Below are positions 25,990-35,863 of a DNA stretch of 64,000 bases, one piece after another. Made by a program: the position numbers and the translations under genes. The stretch lies in contig NZ_FMTS01000001.1 in NCBI RefSeq assembly GCF_900100255.1, forward strand, positions 248,001 to 312,000, in the 5' to 3' direction. This DNA comes from Asticcacaulis taihuensis. GTDB lineage: Bacteria > Pseudomonadota > Alphaproteobacteria > Caulobacterales > Caulobacteraceae. How positions within the stretch are numbered: position 1 is the stretch's first letter; each line of letters opens with the position of its first letter. The notes beneath the pieces are model-generated. The model saw only the letters and a program-made list of their open reading frames with translations. It had not been told where the DNA came from and did not search any database.

Positions 25990-26111
25990 GGGGTTTGGGG
26001 CCCGCGGCCCCAAGACTTACCTTACTTCAATAAAAATCCCTCGCCCCGAAAAGGGCGAGGGTTTTTATTGAAATCAAGACAGGTTTTGTGGGGTCACGGA
26101 CCCCACGCCCC
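25990..26111 (-). repeat. Three-hairpin 3'-end element, copy 2
   Basis: Downstream of eno on the minus strand. Hairpin B: TTGGGGCC (25995-26002) / GGCCCCAA (26006-26013), loop CGC. Central hairpin: arms 26026-26046 and 26053-26072, 20 pairs with one bulged T, GC-rich at the loop side and A/T runs outside. Hairpin A: GTGGGGTC (26088-26095) / GACCCCAC (26099-26106), loop ACG. GGGG at 25990 and CCCC at 26108 could close the whole element. Hairpin A begins within 11 bases of the eno stop. The central stem is likely the eno terminator. Confidence 0.88.
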
Positions 26112-26116
26112 GAACC

Positions 26117-27436
<1,320 letters not shown>

Positions 27437-27487
27437 TTAGCAAGGCCGGGCTCCGATGACAAGCGCCGCTCATGCGCCATTGGGAAA

Positions 27488-28018
27488 TTACGGCGCGACC
27501 CGATAGCCATCCGATGCCGAAACCCACTGCATGACCTGGTCCTGATCCGGCTTAGGCACGCCGTCGAGCGTCCCCTTGGCGACCAGATTGCCGCCGGAGG
27601 GGATATATGCGGTGCAGATTTCGTGGCCCACCACGGATGCCATGCCCGAGGCAATCCGTGCCAGCACCGGCTGGGCCTGATCCGTGGGCACATCCGTGCC
27701 GTTGACCATCAGGCGGGCCCCAGAGATATTTTCCTCGCGGATCGTGCCGCAGACGGCACCATTCCGGATCTCGACATTGGTGTTCATCTCCAGGATGGCC
27801 GGTGGACTCTTTGAGATCAACACGGTCGCCTTGTTGGTGAAGCTGCCGTCGGCATTGAGATGATAGGTCGCCATCGAAGAACAGGTCTTGGCCACCGCGT
27901 CAGGCGCATAACACTGCGCCATGCCCTTCCCGGCCGGCGCCAGCGGTCCGACATAGGCGTTTGCAGGGGAAAAGGCGGCGACCGCCAGTAAAGCCAGGAA
28001 CATGTAATAGTGCCTCAT
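27488..28018 (-). CDS. Secreted protein of unknown function
   Basis: About 176 residues. N-terminal signal peptide (MFLALLAVAAFSPANA) with cleavage near Ala22. The mature part has four cysteines (in AQCYAPD, KTCSSMA, AVCGTIR, EICTAYI), suggesting two disulphides and a periplasmic or secreted location, and ends VMQWVSASDGYRVAP. I recognise no family. The ATG at 28018 gives a compact signal peptide; the frame stays open to 28069, and an ATG at 28003 is also possible. It is the gene immediately upstream of eno, on the same strand, 93 bases apart. Confidence 0.65.
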   Translation of the reverse strand: MRHYYMFLALLAVAAFSPANAYVGPLAPAGKGMAQCYAPDAVAKTCSSMATYHLNADGSFTNKATVLISKSPPAILEMNTNVEIRNGAVCGTIREENISGARLMVNGTDVPTDQAQPVLARIASGMASVVGHEICTAYIPSGGNLVAKGTLDGVPKPDQDQVMQWVSASDGYRVAP

Positions 28019-28160
28019 TTCGAAATAACAGACTAGCGGGTCGTCCGCGCATCGCAATAAGACGGCCATGCGTGTTCATTTTATGACGCATACGGTAACG
28101 ACCGAGCCACATTGATCCCTTACCGAGTTGGACTGACACTGCATCCGCGAGGAGATTGTC

Positions 28161-28940
28161 ATGAAAATTGCCACCTTCAATGTCAACGGCATCAATGGCC
28201 GGCTGCCGGTTCTGCTACACTGGCTGGCGGAGCGCAAACCCGATGTGGTCTGCCTCCAGGAACTGAAGGCGCCGGATGAGCGCTTTCCGGCGAAAGCCCT
28301 GGAGGATGCCGGTTATGGCGCTGTCTGGCACGGTCAGAAAAGCTGGAACGGCGTGGCGATCCTGGCGCGCGGCATGAAATTGGTTGAAACGCAGCGCGGC
28401 CTGCCGGGCGATCCGGATGATACCCATAGCCGTTATATCGAGGCGGCGGTGGATGGCATCCTGATCGGCTGTCTCTACCTGCCCAACGGCAATCCGATCG
28501 ATACGCCGAAGTTTCCCTACAAGCTGCGCTGGTTCGAGCGCCTGGCGCAACATGCCAAAGGTTTGCTGGAAAGCGGCGCGCCCGTGGTGCTGGCGGGCGA
28601 TTATAACGTCATGCCGACCGATCTGGATGTCTACAAGCCCGAACGCTGGCAGAATGACGCCCTCTTCAAGCCGGAGGTCCGCCAGGCTTTCCATGCCCTG
28701 GTGGCGCAGGGCTGGACCGATGCCTTGCGGCAAATGCATCCCGGCGAGCGCATCTACACCTTCTGGGACTATTTCCGCAACGCCTTCGCCCGCGACGCCG
28801 GGCTGCGGATAGACCACCTGCTTTTAAGCCCTGCCCTCGCCCCGCGCCTCATCCGGGCCGAGGTCGACAGCTTCGTGCGCGGCTGGGAAAAGGCCAGTGA
28901 CCACGCACCGGCGTGGATCGAGCTGGCGCCGGTGAAATGA
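28161..28940 (+). CDS. xthA: Exodeoxyribonuclease III (AP endonuclease)
   Basis: 259 residues, endonuclease/exonuclease/phosphatase superfamily. It begins MKIATFNVNGINGRLPVLL, with the Mg-binding Glu in VVCLQELKAPDERFP. It continues with RYIEAAVDGILIGCLYLPNGN, the active-site GDYNVMPTDLDV and the terminal RIDHLLLSPAL ... SDHAPAWIEL carrying the catalytic Asp-His pair. It repairs abasic sites in DNA. GAGGAG precedes the ATG by about 8 bases. Terminator hairpin directly after the stop. Confidence 0.95.
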   Translation: MKIATFNVNGINGRLPVLLHWLAERKPDVVCLQELKAPDERFPAKALEDAGYGAVWHGQKSWNGVAILARGMKLVETQRGLPGDPDDTHSRYIEAAVDGILIGCLYLPNGNPIDTPKFPYKLRWFERLAQHAKGLLESGAPVVLAGDYNVMPTDLDVYKPERWQNDALFKPEVRQAFHALVAQGWTDALRQMHPGERIYTFWDYFRNAFARDAGLRIDHLLLSPALAPRLIRAEVDSFVRGWEKASDHAPAWIELAPVK

Positions 28941-28944
28941 AAAA

Positions 28945-28970
28945 ACGCGGCTTCGTTTCCGGAGCCGCGT
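28945..28970. terminator. Terminator hairpin after xthA
   Basis: ACGCGGCT (28945-28952) pairs with AGCCGCGT (28963-28970), 10-base loop, preceded by an A run (28938-28945) and followed by CTAATTT. It sits directly after the xthA stop. The A run would be a U tract for transcripts arriving from the minus strand (rpmF), so it could serve both convergent genes. Confidence 0.7.
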
Positions 28971-29033
28971 CTAATTTCTGCTTTTTATTTTGCCGCCGTC
29001 TTTTACCTGACGGCTGAAGCTAAACCCTAAGGC

Positions 29034-29216
29034 TTAGTCCTTCTTCGGCGTAATGACCTGACGGCCCTTGTACATGCCGGTCTTCAGGTCGACATGGTGC
29101 GGACGGCGCAGCTCGCCGGTGTCCTTGTCTTCGGTGTAGGCATTGGCGCCCAGCGCATCATGCGAACGACGCATATTGCGGCGCGAGGGCGAAACTTTAC
29201 GCTTGGGAACGGCCAT
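29034..29216 (-). CDS. rpmF: 50S ribosomal protein L32
   Basis: 60 residues, normal for bL32: [22 protein letters not shown] at the start and a basic C-terminus [11 protein letters not shown]. Four zinc-binding cysteines found in some L32 proteins are absent, as is usual in Alphaproteobacteria. ATG at 29216; the longer in-frame extension to 29267 lacks family similarity. Confidence 0.97.
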   Translation of the reverse strand: MAVPKRKVSPSRRNMRRSHDALGANAYTEDKDTGELRRPHHVDLKTGMYKGRQVITPKKD

Positions 29217-29366
29217 TTCCGTGTCTCTCTTAAGGTCAAGGGCCTGGACCGCAAAGCCATCAGGCACAAAATAAGGTTGCGACGCACAGTATGTGAGTCA
29301 GAAGGCGGGCCTTATGCCTCATGTTCGATATGGGATCAAGGGATAATCGCCCGGAAATGGCGATTT

Positions 29367-29894
29367 TCACCCCGAAAGACCATTCGCGCGACTGGCTTCG
29401 GCCAGCAGATCGGTCTCCGGCCTGCCCTTGCGCATCTCACTTTCAATCTGCAACCTGGCCTGATCAAGCCCGGCCTTGTCAAAGGATTTCGGCGAAACCA
29501 GCCGCCGCCCGTCCGTCAGGATGACAATCCAGCCGTGATGAATGCGGCTGTCCGTGCGCTCGTGGTCATAGCTTTCCGGCGTGAGTTCGCGGATATCTTC
29601 GGCTTTTATATAATGTGTCTTGCGCCATGAGGTCAGGCTCAGCAGACGGATACGAATCTGGCCATCGGCCACCCGCCATTCCCGATGTCGGCCGATACAG
29701 GCCCAAAGGATAATTCCGGCCGCCAATGGCAGGGCCACCATATTGATCAGGATAAATCCGAACGGCGGCAGCTTGCCCGCCTCAATCAAGGCCCAGTCAT
29801 GATAATCACTGCTGATCGCCGCCGCGGCCAAGGCAATCCCGACCAAGATATAAAGAAAACGCGGCAACAACCCCAGTTCGTCCTTGAGCGTCAT
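29367..29894 (-). CDS. Membrane protein with PH-like cytoplasmic domain, unknown function
   Basis: 175 residues. Two membrane segments (FLYILVGIALAAAAI, about 12-27, and FILINMVALPLAAGIILWACI, about 47-67) followed by a soluble part of about 105 residues. It reads as beta strands (EWRVADGQIRIRLLSLTSWRKTHYI, GWIVILTDGRRLVSP) plus a C-terminal helix, a layout like bacterial PH / DUF2244-type domains. The function is unknown. It lies between rpmF and ridA, both minus, with no clear operon link (62 bases to ridA). Confidence 0.65.
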   Translation of the reverse strand: MTLKDELGLLPRFLYILVGIALAAAAISSDYHDWALIEAGKLPPFGFILINMVALPLAAGIILWACIGRHREWRVADGQIRIRLLSLTSWRKTHYIKAEDIRELTPESYDHERTDSRIHHGWIVILTDGRRLVSPKSFDKAGLDQARLQIESEMRKGRPETDLLAEASRANGLSG

Positions 29895-29956
29895 GACAGT
29901 CTCCCCTTGCCGCCACTATAACGGCAAATGGCAGACTTGTCAGGCTTACAGTTCGA

Positions 29957-30340
29957 TCAGTCTTCTATCTGGGCCGATGCCTCGATTTCGACCAGCCATT
30001 CCGGATTGATCAGGGCGCTGGTGCCGATAAAGCTGGAGGCCGGACGGATCTCGCCGAACAGTTCGCCGTGGGCTTTAGCTGCGTCCTTCCACAGGCTCAT
30101 ATCGGTGAGGAAAATGCGCGTGCGGATGATGTCGGAAGCCTTGCCGCCGGCCGCTTCCACCGCCTTGATGATGATTTCCAGCGCCGCCTTGGTCTGCTCG
30201 TAGGCGTCCGTACCTGCCACCTTGCCGTCGCGGATCGGCGCGGTGCCGGACACTTCGATACGGTTACCCGAACGGACAGCACGGGAAAAGCCAATTTCAG
30301 GCTCGAACGGCGAACCGGAAGAGATAAGCTGGCGTGACAT
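29957..30340 (-). CDS. RidA-family enamine/imine deaminase
   Basis: 127 residues of the YjgF/YER057c/UK114 fold. Family features: SGTAPIRDG, a YEQTKAALEIIIKAVEAAGG helix, DIIRTRIFLTDMSLWKDAAKAHGELFG with the conserved Arg, and WLVEIEASA at the end. RidA proteins hydrolyse reactive 2-aminoacrylate released by PLP enzymes; several subgroups lack this activity, so the exact role is uncertain. It starts 10 bases after the pyrG stop and so is probably cotranscribed with pyrG. Confidence 0.88.
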   Translation of the reverse strand: MSRQLISSGSPFEPEIGFSRAVRSGNRIEVSGTAPIRDGKVAGTDAYEQTKAALEIIIKAVEAAGGKASDIIRTRIFLTDMSLWKDAAKAHGELFGEIRPASSFIGTSALINPEWLVEIEASAQIED

Positions 30341-30350
30341 AGGCAATTCC

Positions 30351-31985
30351 TTATACGAGCCGGCTGCGCACCTTGGCGGCGGCGATAAAGCTTGAGAACA
30401 AAGGATGCGGCGCAAACGGCCGCGACTTCAGTTCCGGGTGATACTGCACACCGATAAACCACGGATGATCCGGACGCTCAACGATTTCCGGCAGCAGGCC
30501 ATCCGGTGACATACCGCTGAATTGCAAACCGCAAGCTTCCAGGCGCTCGATATAGTCGCGGTTCACTTCGTAGCGGTGGCGATGGCGCTCGGAAACGTCC
30601 GTACCGCCATAGATTTCAGCCACTTGGCTGCCTTCCTTCAACTTCGCGTCGAAGGCGCCCAGTCGCATGGTGCCGCCCAGATTGCCACCTGCGGCGCGCT
30701 GGGTCAGTTCGTTCCCGTTCAGCCATTCGGTCATCAGGCCGACCACCGGCTCATTGGTGTGGCCAAATTCGGTGGATGAGGCGTCCTTGATACCGGCCAA
30801 ATGGCGCGCCGTTTCCAGCACCGCCATCTGCATCCCGAAACAGATGCCGAAATAGGGCACATTGTTCTCGCGGGCAAAGCGTGCCGCTTCGATCTTGCCG
30901 AGCGCACCGCGTTCGCCGAAACCGCCCGGCACCAGAATGGCATGGACGTTTTCCAGCCGTTCTATGACCGCTTCCGGCGCGCCCTCAAAGGTTTCCGATT
31001 CGACCCAGTCGATCTTGACCCGGACATTGTTGGCCATGCCACCGTGGTAAAGCGCCTCGATCAGCGATTTGTACGCGTCCTTCAGCACCGTATACTTGCC
31101 GACGACAGCGATGGAGACCTCGCCATCGGGATACTGGTAACGCTGCGTTATATCCTTCCACAGGCCGAGATCAGGCGCGGCCGCATCATCCATGCCGAAG
31201 ACGTTCAGCACTTCGGTATCAAGCCCCTGCTTATGGTAGTCGATCGGCACGGCATAGATGTTCTCTGAATCCATCGCCTGAATGACGGCTGTTTCGCGCA
31301 CGTTACAGAAAAGGCCGATCTTGCGGCGTTCCTCGGCCGGAATTTCCTGTTCGCAACGACACAGCAGGATATCGGGCTGAATACCGATCGAGCGCAATTC
31401 CTTGACCGAGTGCTGGGTCGGCTTGGTCTTCATCTCGCCGGCCGTCTTGACGAACGGTAGCAGGGTCAGGTGGATGAAGCAGCACTGGCGGCGCGGCAGT
31501 TCCTGGCCCAACTGGCGGATCGCTTCAAAGAACGGCAACCCTTCGATATCACCCACCGTGCCGCCGATTTCGACGAGAATAAAGTCGGCGTCGCCCTGGT
31601 CGGAAACAACAAACTGCTTGATCTGGTCGGTCACGTGCGGAACGACCTGAACGGTGGCGCCGAGATAGTCGCCGCGGCGTTCCTTTTCGATGATGTTGGA
31701 GTAGATGCGGCCGGTCGTGATATTGTCGCTCTTGCGGGCGTTAACGCCGGTGAAGCGCTCATAGTGGCCGAGGTCGAGGTCGGTTTCGGCGCCATCATCG
31801 GTAACGAAGACTTCGCCGTGCTGATAAGGGCTCATCGTGCCCGGATCGACGTTCAGATAAGGGTCCAGCTTGCGCAGGCGGACCTTGTAGCCCCGCGCCT
31901 GGAGCAGCGCCCCCAGGGCCGCCGACGCCAGACCCTTGCCAAGCGAGGAAACCACCCCGCCAGTGATGAAAACGAAACGGGCCAT
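30351..31985 (-). CDS. pyrG: CTP synthase
   Basis: 544 residues: N-terminal synthetase domain ([21 protein letters not shown], with [13 protein letters not shown]) and C-terminal class I glutamine amidotransferase domain ([14 protein letters not shown] with the nucleophile Cys; catalytic His-Glu in [12 protein letters not shown]). It makes CTP from UTP, ATP and glutamine. PyrH at 58.7 kb acts earlier in the same pathway. Upstream, a hairpin at 32015-32040 lies between it and secG. Confidence 0.98.
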   Translation of the reverse strand: MARFVFITGGVVSSLGKGLASAALGALLQARGYKVRLRKLDPYLNVDPGTMSPYQHGEVFVTDDGAETDLDLGHYERFTGVNARKSDNITTGRIYSNIIEKERRGDYLGATVQVVPHVTDQIKQFVVSDQGDADFILVEIGGTVGDIEGLPFFEAIRQLGQELPRRQCCFIHLTLLPFVKTAGEMKTKPTQHSVKELRSIGIQPDILLCRCEQEIPAEERRKIGLFCNVRETAVIQAMDSENIYAVPIDYHKQGLDTEVLNVFGMDDAAAPDLGLWKDITQRYQYPDGEVSIAVVGKYTVLKDAYKSLIEALYHGGMANNVRVKIDWVESETFEGAPEAVIERLENVHAILVPGGFGERGALGKIEAARFARENNVPYFGICFGMQMAVLETARHLAGIKDASSTEFGHTNEPVVGLMTEWLNGNELTQRAAGGNLGGTMRLGAFDAKLKEGSQVAEIYGGTDVSERHRHRYEVNRDYIERLEACGLQFSGMSPDGLLPEIVERPDHPWFIGVQYHPELKSRPFAPHPLFSSFIAAAKVRSRLV

Positions 31986-32014
31986 ATCAGATAGTTACCA
32001 TAAAATCAGAGATA

Positions 32015-32040
32015 ACCCACGGAGGTTGCCCCCCGTGGGT
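32015..32040. other. Hairpin in the secG-pyrG gap
   Basis: ACCCACGG (32015-32022) pairs with CCGTGGGT (32033-32040), 10-base loop. On the minus strand it is followed by TATCTCTGATTTTA before the pyrG start. The T content is modest, so it may be a weak terminator of secG, an attenuator of pyrG or only an RNA-stabilising stem. Confidence 0.5.
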
Positions 32041-32084
32041 CGGAAACAGGTTTTGAAAATCGGAGGCTTGCGCCCCAGGTCAGT

Positions 32085-32690
32085 TTACTTCGAAGCCGAA
32101 GAGGTAGCGGCGCCGGAAGGCGTTGTCGCGGAAGAGGCTGCCGGTGCCTTGACGCTTGCCGAAGACGAGGACGCCCAGATGCTTTCCTTGGCCTTCTCGA
32201 CCTGCTTGGCCGAAACCGAAGCCGAGGCCGAAGAACTGGTGGGCAGCTTGAGCGGTGCCGGCAGGACGGCGGGCTTGCTGTTCAGGGCCGGTGCGGCCGG
32301 CGCCGTCGAAGAGGCAGCGGGCGCAGCCCCCGCCAGAGGCAGATCGCTCAGGGACGGCGCGGCCGAGGCGCTGGTCTGGGCCGCCGGTGCCGCAGGTTGG
32401 TTAGAGGTATTTACCGTCAGGCCGCTGGTGTCGACCTTGTCGACCGCTGAGGTCTGGCGGGTCGAAAAATTGCCGACAATGGTCAGGCCGATGGAATTGG
32501 CGAAGAAGACAAAGGCCAGAATCGCCGTCGCCCGGGTGAGCAGGTTGCCGGCACCGCGTGCTGACATGAAGCCGCCACCGCCACCGCCGCCCATGCCAAG
32601 CGCGCCGCCTTCGGAACGCTGAATGAGAATCAGGCCCGCCATGCTGACGCTAACGATGATTTGGATGGTCAAAAGAATGGCAAACAGCAT
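32085..32690 (-). CDS. secG: SecG, Sec translocase subunit, with long Ala/Ser/Pro tail
   Basis: 201 residues. Two membrane segments (ILLTIQIIVSVSMAGLILIQ, 4-23, and ATAILAFVFFANSIGLTIVG, about 54-74) with the family loop QRSEGGALGMGGGGGGGFMS between them. SecG aids SecYE in protein export. Most SecG proteins are 75-130 residues; the extra part here is about 120 residues of Ala, Ser and Pro with some Lys and Glu, predicted disordered. Long tails occur in other Caulobacterales as I recall. It is followed by pyrG (99 bases). Confidence 0.92.
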   Translation of the reverse strand: MLFAILLTIQIIVSVSMAGLILIQRSEGGALGMGGGGGGGFMSARGAGNLLTRATAILAFVFFANSIGLTIVGNFSTRQTSAVDKVDTSGLTVNTSNQPAAPAAQTSASAAPSLSDLPLAGAAPAASSTAPAAPALNSKPAVLPAPLKLPTSSSASASVSAKQVEKAKESIWASSSSASVKAPAASSATTPSGAATSSASK

Positions 32691-32872
32691 GTCAGGTCTT
32701 TATATTCTCGATCACGGATACGCACCCGGCACCGGAGGTCCGGCGCGGGAAGTTGCACGCCCTTAGCATCCCTTTGCGCGGATGGCTATAGGGCAGGCGG
32801 CGATAACACAGCCAAAATATGGCGGACGCGGACGATTACAAGTCCTGCCAAACATAAACAGCGTGTATAACA

Positions 32873-33625
32873 TCAGACCGGGGCGGAATCGGCGGCAGCT
32901 ATAATGGGCATGAAGTCTTCAGCGGTCAAAGACGCACCGCCGACCAGGGCGCCGCTGACCCCCTCCAGAGCCAATACCTGCCCCGCATTAGTTGCCTTGA
33001 CCGAACCGCCATAAAGCAGGTGCGGCGCGACATGCGCGCCAAAACGCTGGTCAAGATACCGGCGGATCAAGGCAAACGCCTCCAGTATCTGCGCGTCCGA
33101 GGCAATCAGACCGGTGCCGATGGCCCAGACCGGCTCATAGGACACCTGGAACTCCCGCCCCTTCAGCTCTTCCGGCAGGCTGTCGGCCAGTTGCCGTGAC
33201 AAAACCGGTATGGTGAGCCCGCCCTGGCGCTGGTCGAGCGTCTCCCCGATGCAGATAATCGGCTCCAGTCCGGCCCGCAGCGCCGCCTGGACTTTCCGGG
33301 CCACCAGCGCGCAGGGTTCCAGATGGCCATGCCGGCGCTCGGAATGGCCGAGAATGACCATGGAGGCGCCGGCGTCCTTCAGCATGGCGGCGGAAATATC
33401 GCCGGTATAGGCGCCGGAATCGGCGTGGTGGCAATCCTGGCCGCCCAATATGATATCCGTTCCCTTCAGAATATCGGCCATGAGCGGCAAAAGGGTGGCG
33501 GGCGGAAAGAGGGCCACGCGCGCCGAGTGGCTCCGGCTTTGCGTGGCGATCACTTCGGCAACGGCAAGCGAGGCTTTCACCCCGTTCATTTTCCAGTTGC
33601 CCGCGATAAGATGTCGATGTGGCAT
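32873..33625 (-). CDS. tpiA: Triose-phosphate isomerase
   Basis: 250-residue glycolytic enzyme interconverting dihydroxyacetone phosphate and glyceraldehyde 3-phosphate. Catalytic residues are visible: Lys in GNWKMNG, His in ILGHSERR, Glu in SYEPVWAIGTG, with the phosphate-binding LLYGGSVKATNAG. ATG at 33625. The ppiD gene is divergent, with 309 bases between the start codons. Confidence 0.97.
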   Translation of the reverse strand: MPHRHLIAGNWKMNGVKASLAVAEVIATQSRSHSARVALFPPATLLPLMADILKGTDIILGGQDCHHADSGAYTGDISAAMLKDAGASMVILGHSERRHGHLEPCALVARKVQAALRAGLEPIICIGETLDQRQGGLTIPVLSRQLADSLPEELKGREFQVSYEPVWAIGTGLIASDAQILEAFALIRRYLDQRFGAHVAPHLLYGGSVKATNAGQVLALEGVSGALVGGASLTAEDFMPIIAAADSAPV

Positions 33626-33934
33626 TAACTCGTCTTATGCTGGTTTGTTTTTTTGTGGCCGCCTCACGGAAAACACCGTAGCCGCTTCTGGTGAGCGACT
33701 ATACCGGTGACCAAAGACGAGGCGTGCGTAAAACATAGACTGCCAGCCGCCTGCAAGCCAAGCGAAACTTCAAGGCGGCAGCGCTAAGGTCTTTGGCAAA
33801 AAATCCTTGAAACGAATAAATTCCCTTTGTAACAGCCTTATTCGTGCCGTAAGACACAGCCACATATGGCGGCCCTGGGGCTGACCGCGACTTGCGCGCC
33901 CCTTTTCGGCCGCGTCCACAGGATAGATATAGCG
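33626..33934. other. Divergent tpiA-ppiD intergenic region
   Basis: 309 bases without a supported gene, expected to hold promoters for tpiA (leftward) and the ppiD-trpE operon (rightward). A CTTGAAA at 33806-33812 resembles a heat-shock -35 element, but no matching -10 lies at the usual distance. Nothing else recognisable. Confidence 0.5.
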
Positions 33935-35863
33935 ATGATCACCCTCTTCCGAGAATTCACCAAGTCATGGGTTTTTAAAGGCTTGATGGTCCTGCTGGTC
34001 GCCTCCTTCGCCATTTTCGGCCTGCGTGATGTGTTCGGCAAGATGGGTGGCGATAAGGTCATCGAGGCCGGTGATCGTTCCGTTTCAGCCAATGAATTCA
34101 AGGCCAAGTTCGAACAGTACAAGCAAGGCTACTCCGAACAGAATCAGGGGCAAACCCTCAGCAATGACGAATTCGTCGAAAGCGGACAGCATCTCCAGAT
34201 GCTGAACGAACTGGCTGACCAGACCGCCTTCGCCGCCTGGCTTGATTCGATCGGCGTGAAGCCCTCCGCCAAGATGATCGTCGCTGAAATCGCCAAGATC
34301 CCCGCCTTCTTCAACAGCGTGACCGGTCGCTTCGACAAGGACACCTATCGGATGATGCTGGCGCGCAACCAGATGACCGAGAAGCAACTCGAAGACGAGA
34401 TCGCCGACCAGATCGCCAGCCAGCAGTATTTCACCGCCGCTGTCGCCGGCTTCAAGGCGCCACGTATCTACGCCGCCTCGCAGGCCGCCATGACCCTGCA
34501 AAACCGTGATGCCAGCATCTTCGTTGTCAACGAAAAGAACATCACGATGCCTGCCGCGCCGACCGACGCCGACATCACGGCCTTCTATAATTCGCGCCTT
34601 CAGCAATTGCAGATGCCGGAACTGCGCCAGGCTTCGGTTGTCCGTTTCGATCCGAATGACTACCTGAAATCGATCACCATTGATGAAGCCGCCGTCCGCA
34701 AGATGTACGACGACCGCCTGAAGACCCTGGTGACGCCGGAAACGCGTTCCTTTGTGCAGGTCACCACGCAGTCGGCCGGCGACGCCAACGCTATTTCCGA
34801 CGCCATCAAAGGCGGCCAGACGCCGGAACAAGCCGCCAAGGCCCACAAGGGCCAGGTCATCACCTATGACCAGAAGCCCCAGACTGCCGTACCTGACGCC
34901 AAGATCGCTGCCGCCGCCTTCGGCCTGAAAACCGGCGAAGTGTCCGGCGCCATACAGGGCGAATTGGGCTATGCCGTCATCAGGATGGGCGATATCAAGA
35001 CCGGCGCCACGCCTTCCTATGAAAGCGTCCACGCCAAACTGGCCCAGGACTATGTCAAGGAGCAGGCCGCCAACCGCGTCAACAAGGACTCAAACACCTT
35101 CTCCGACGCCATCCGCGCCGGCAAGGACTTCAACGCCACAGCAAAAGAACTGGGGCTGACCGTCGTCAAGCTCGAACCGATGACCGCGCAGGGGCAAACC
35201 AACAACCCGCAGGCCAACTACTCGAAATTCGCCCCGCTGGTAAAAGCCATCTATGACCTGCCCTCGGCCGGTTCGGCCTCGGACGTCGAGGAACTCGGCG
35301 AAGGCCAGTATTTCGCCGTCCGTCTCGACGCCGTGAAGCCCGCCGGCGCCCCGCCGCTGGAACAGATCAAGGGGGAACTGGCGCAGTACTGGATGGCCGA
35401 AAAGGTCGCCGGTCTCGTCCAGGCCAAGGCCGACGAAGCCCTGGCCCGCCTGAAGAAGGGCGAGTCCTTCGCCGCGGTCGCCGCCAGCCTAAATGCCCCG
35501 GTCAAGCCGCTCAATGGCCTGAACCGCGCCATGGTCCAGCAGTCCGGCCTGCCCCAGGCCCTGGCCGGCCGCATCTTCGGTGGTGAGGCGAACGAGAATT
35601 TCTCCGTGCCGCTCAACCAGGTCAATATCGCCGTCGGCCACATCGACGCCATTCACCAGGCCGATGCCCAGCAGGCCAACGCGATGTCGACCGCCATCCG
35701 CGGCCAGATGACGCAAAGCATTCAGCGCGATATCGCACTGACCACGCGCAACGATGCCCGCACGGTCGTCAAGACGCAGCTTTATCCGAACACCGCCGTC
35801 GTGGCGCTCGGCGTCACTCCGCCGGACCCCAAGACGATCAAGACCGAAAAGAAACTGAAGTGA
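33935..35863 (+). CDS. ppiD: PpiD-like periplasmic peptidyl-prolyl isomerase / chaperone
   Basis: About 642 residues. One N-terminal membrane anchor (WVFKGLMVLLVASFAIFGLRDVFG, about 10-33), a SurA-N-like helical chaperone region with the DEFV...LQMLNELADQTAFAAWLDSIGV motif, and a parvulin-type domain in the middle (about 270-365: AAFGLKTGEVSGAIQGELGYAVIRMGDI). A second helical part completes it. It would help outer-membrane proteins fold at the periplasmic face of the inner membrane. The parvulin region looks degenerate, as in many PpiD proteins. The ATG at 33935 is preferred; the frame opens at 33866. It overlaps the trpE start (GTGA). Confidence 0.88.
   Translation: MITLFREFTKSWVFKGLMVLLVASFAIFGLRDVFGKMGGDKVIEAGDRSVSANEFKAKFEQYKQGYSEQNQGQTLSNDEFVESGQHLQMLNELADQTAFAAWLDSIGVKPSAKMIVAEIAKIPAFFNSVTGRFDKDTYRMMLARNQMTEKQLEDEIADQIASQQYFTAAVAGFKAPRIYAASQAAMTLQNRDASIFVVNEKNITMPAAPTDADITAFYNSRLQQLQMPELRQASVVRFDPNDYLKSITIDEAAVRKMYDDRLKTLVTPETRSFVQVTTQSAGDANAISDAIKGGQTPEQAAKAHKGQVITYDQKPQTAVPDAKIAAAAFGLKTGEVSGAIQGELGYAVIRMGDIKTGATPSYESVHAKLAQDYVKEQAANRVNKDSNTFSDAIRAGKDFNATAKELGLTVVKLEPMTAQGQTNNPQANYSKFAPLVKAIYDLPSAGSASDVEELGEGQYFAVRLDAVKPAGAPPLEQIKGELAQYWMAEKVAGLVQAKADEALARLKKGESFAAVAASLNAPVKPLNGLNRAMVQQSGLPQALAGRIFGGEANENFSVPLNQVNIAVGHIDAIHQADAQQANAMSTAIRGQMTQSIQRDIALTTRNDARTVVKTQLYPNTAVVALGVTPPDPKTIKTEKKLK

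Noticed and set aside
32700-32872. Possible tRNA or small RNA upstream of secG, as in some bacteria
   Set aside because: No cloverleaf, T-loop GTTCRA or anticodon arm could be drawn.
33806-33830. CTTGAAA followed by CCCTTTGT as a heat-shock promoter for ppiD
   Set aside because: Only about 10 bases separate the two boxes, shorter than the usual spacing, and the second box is a poor match.
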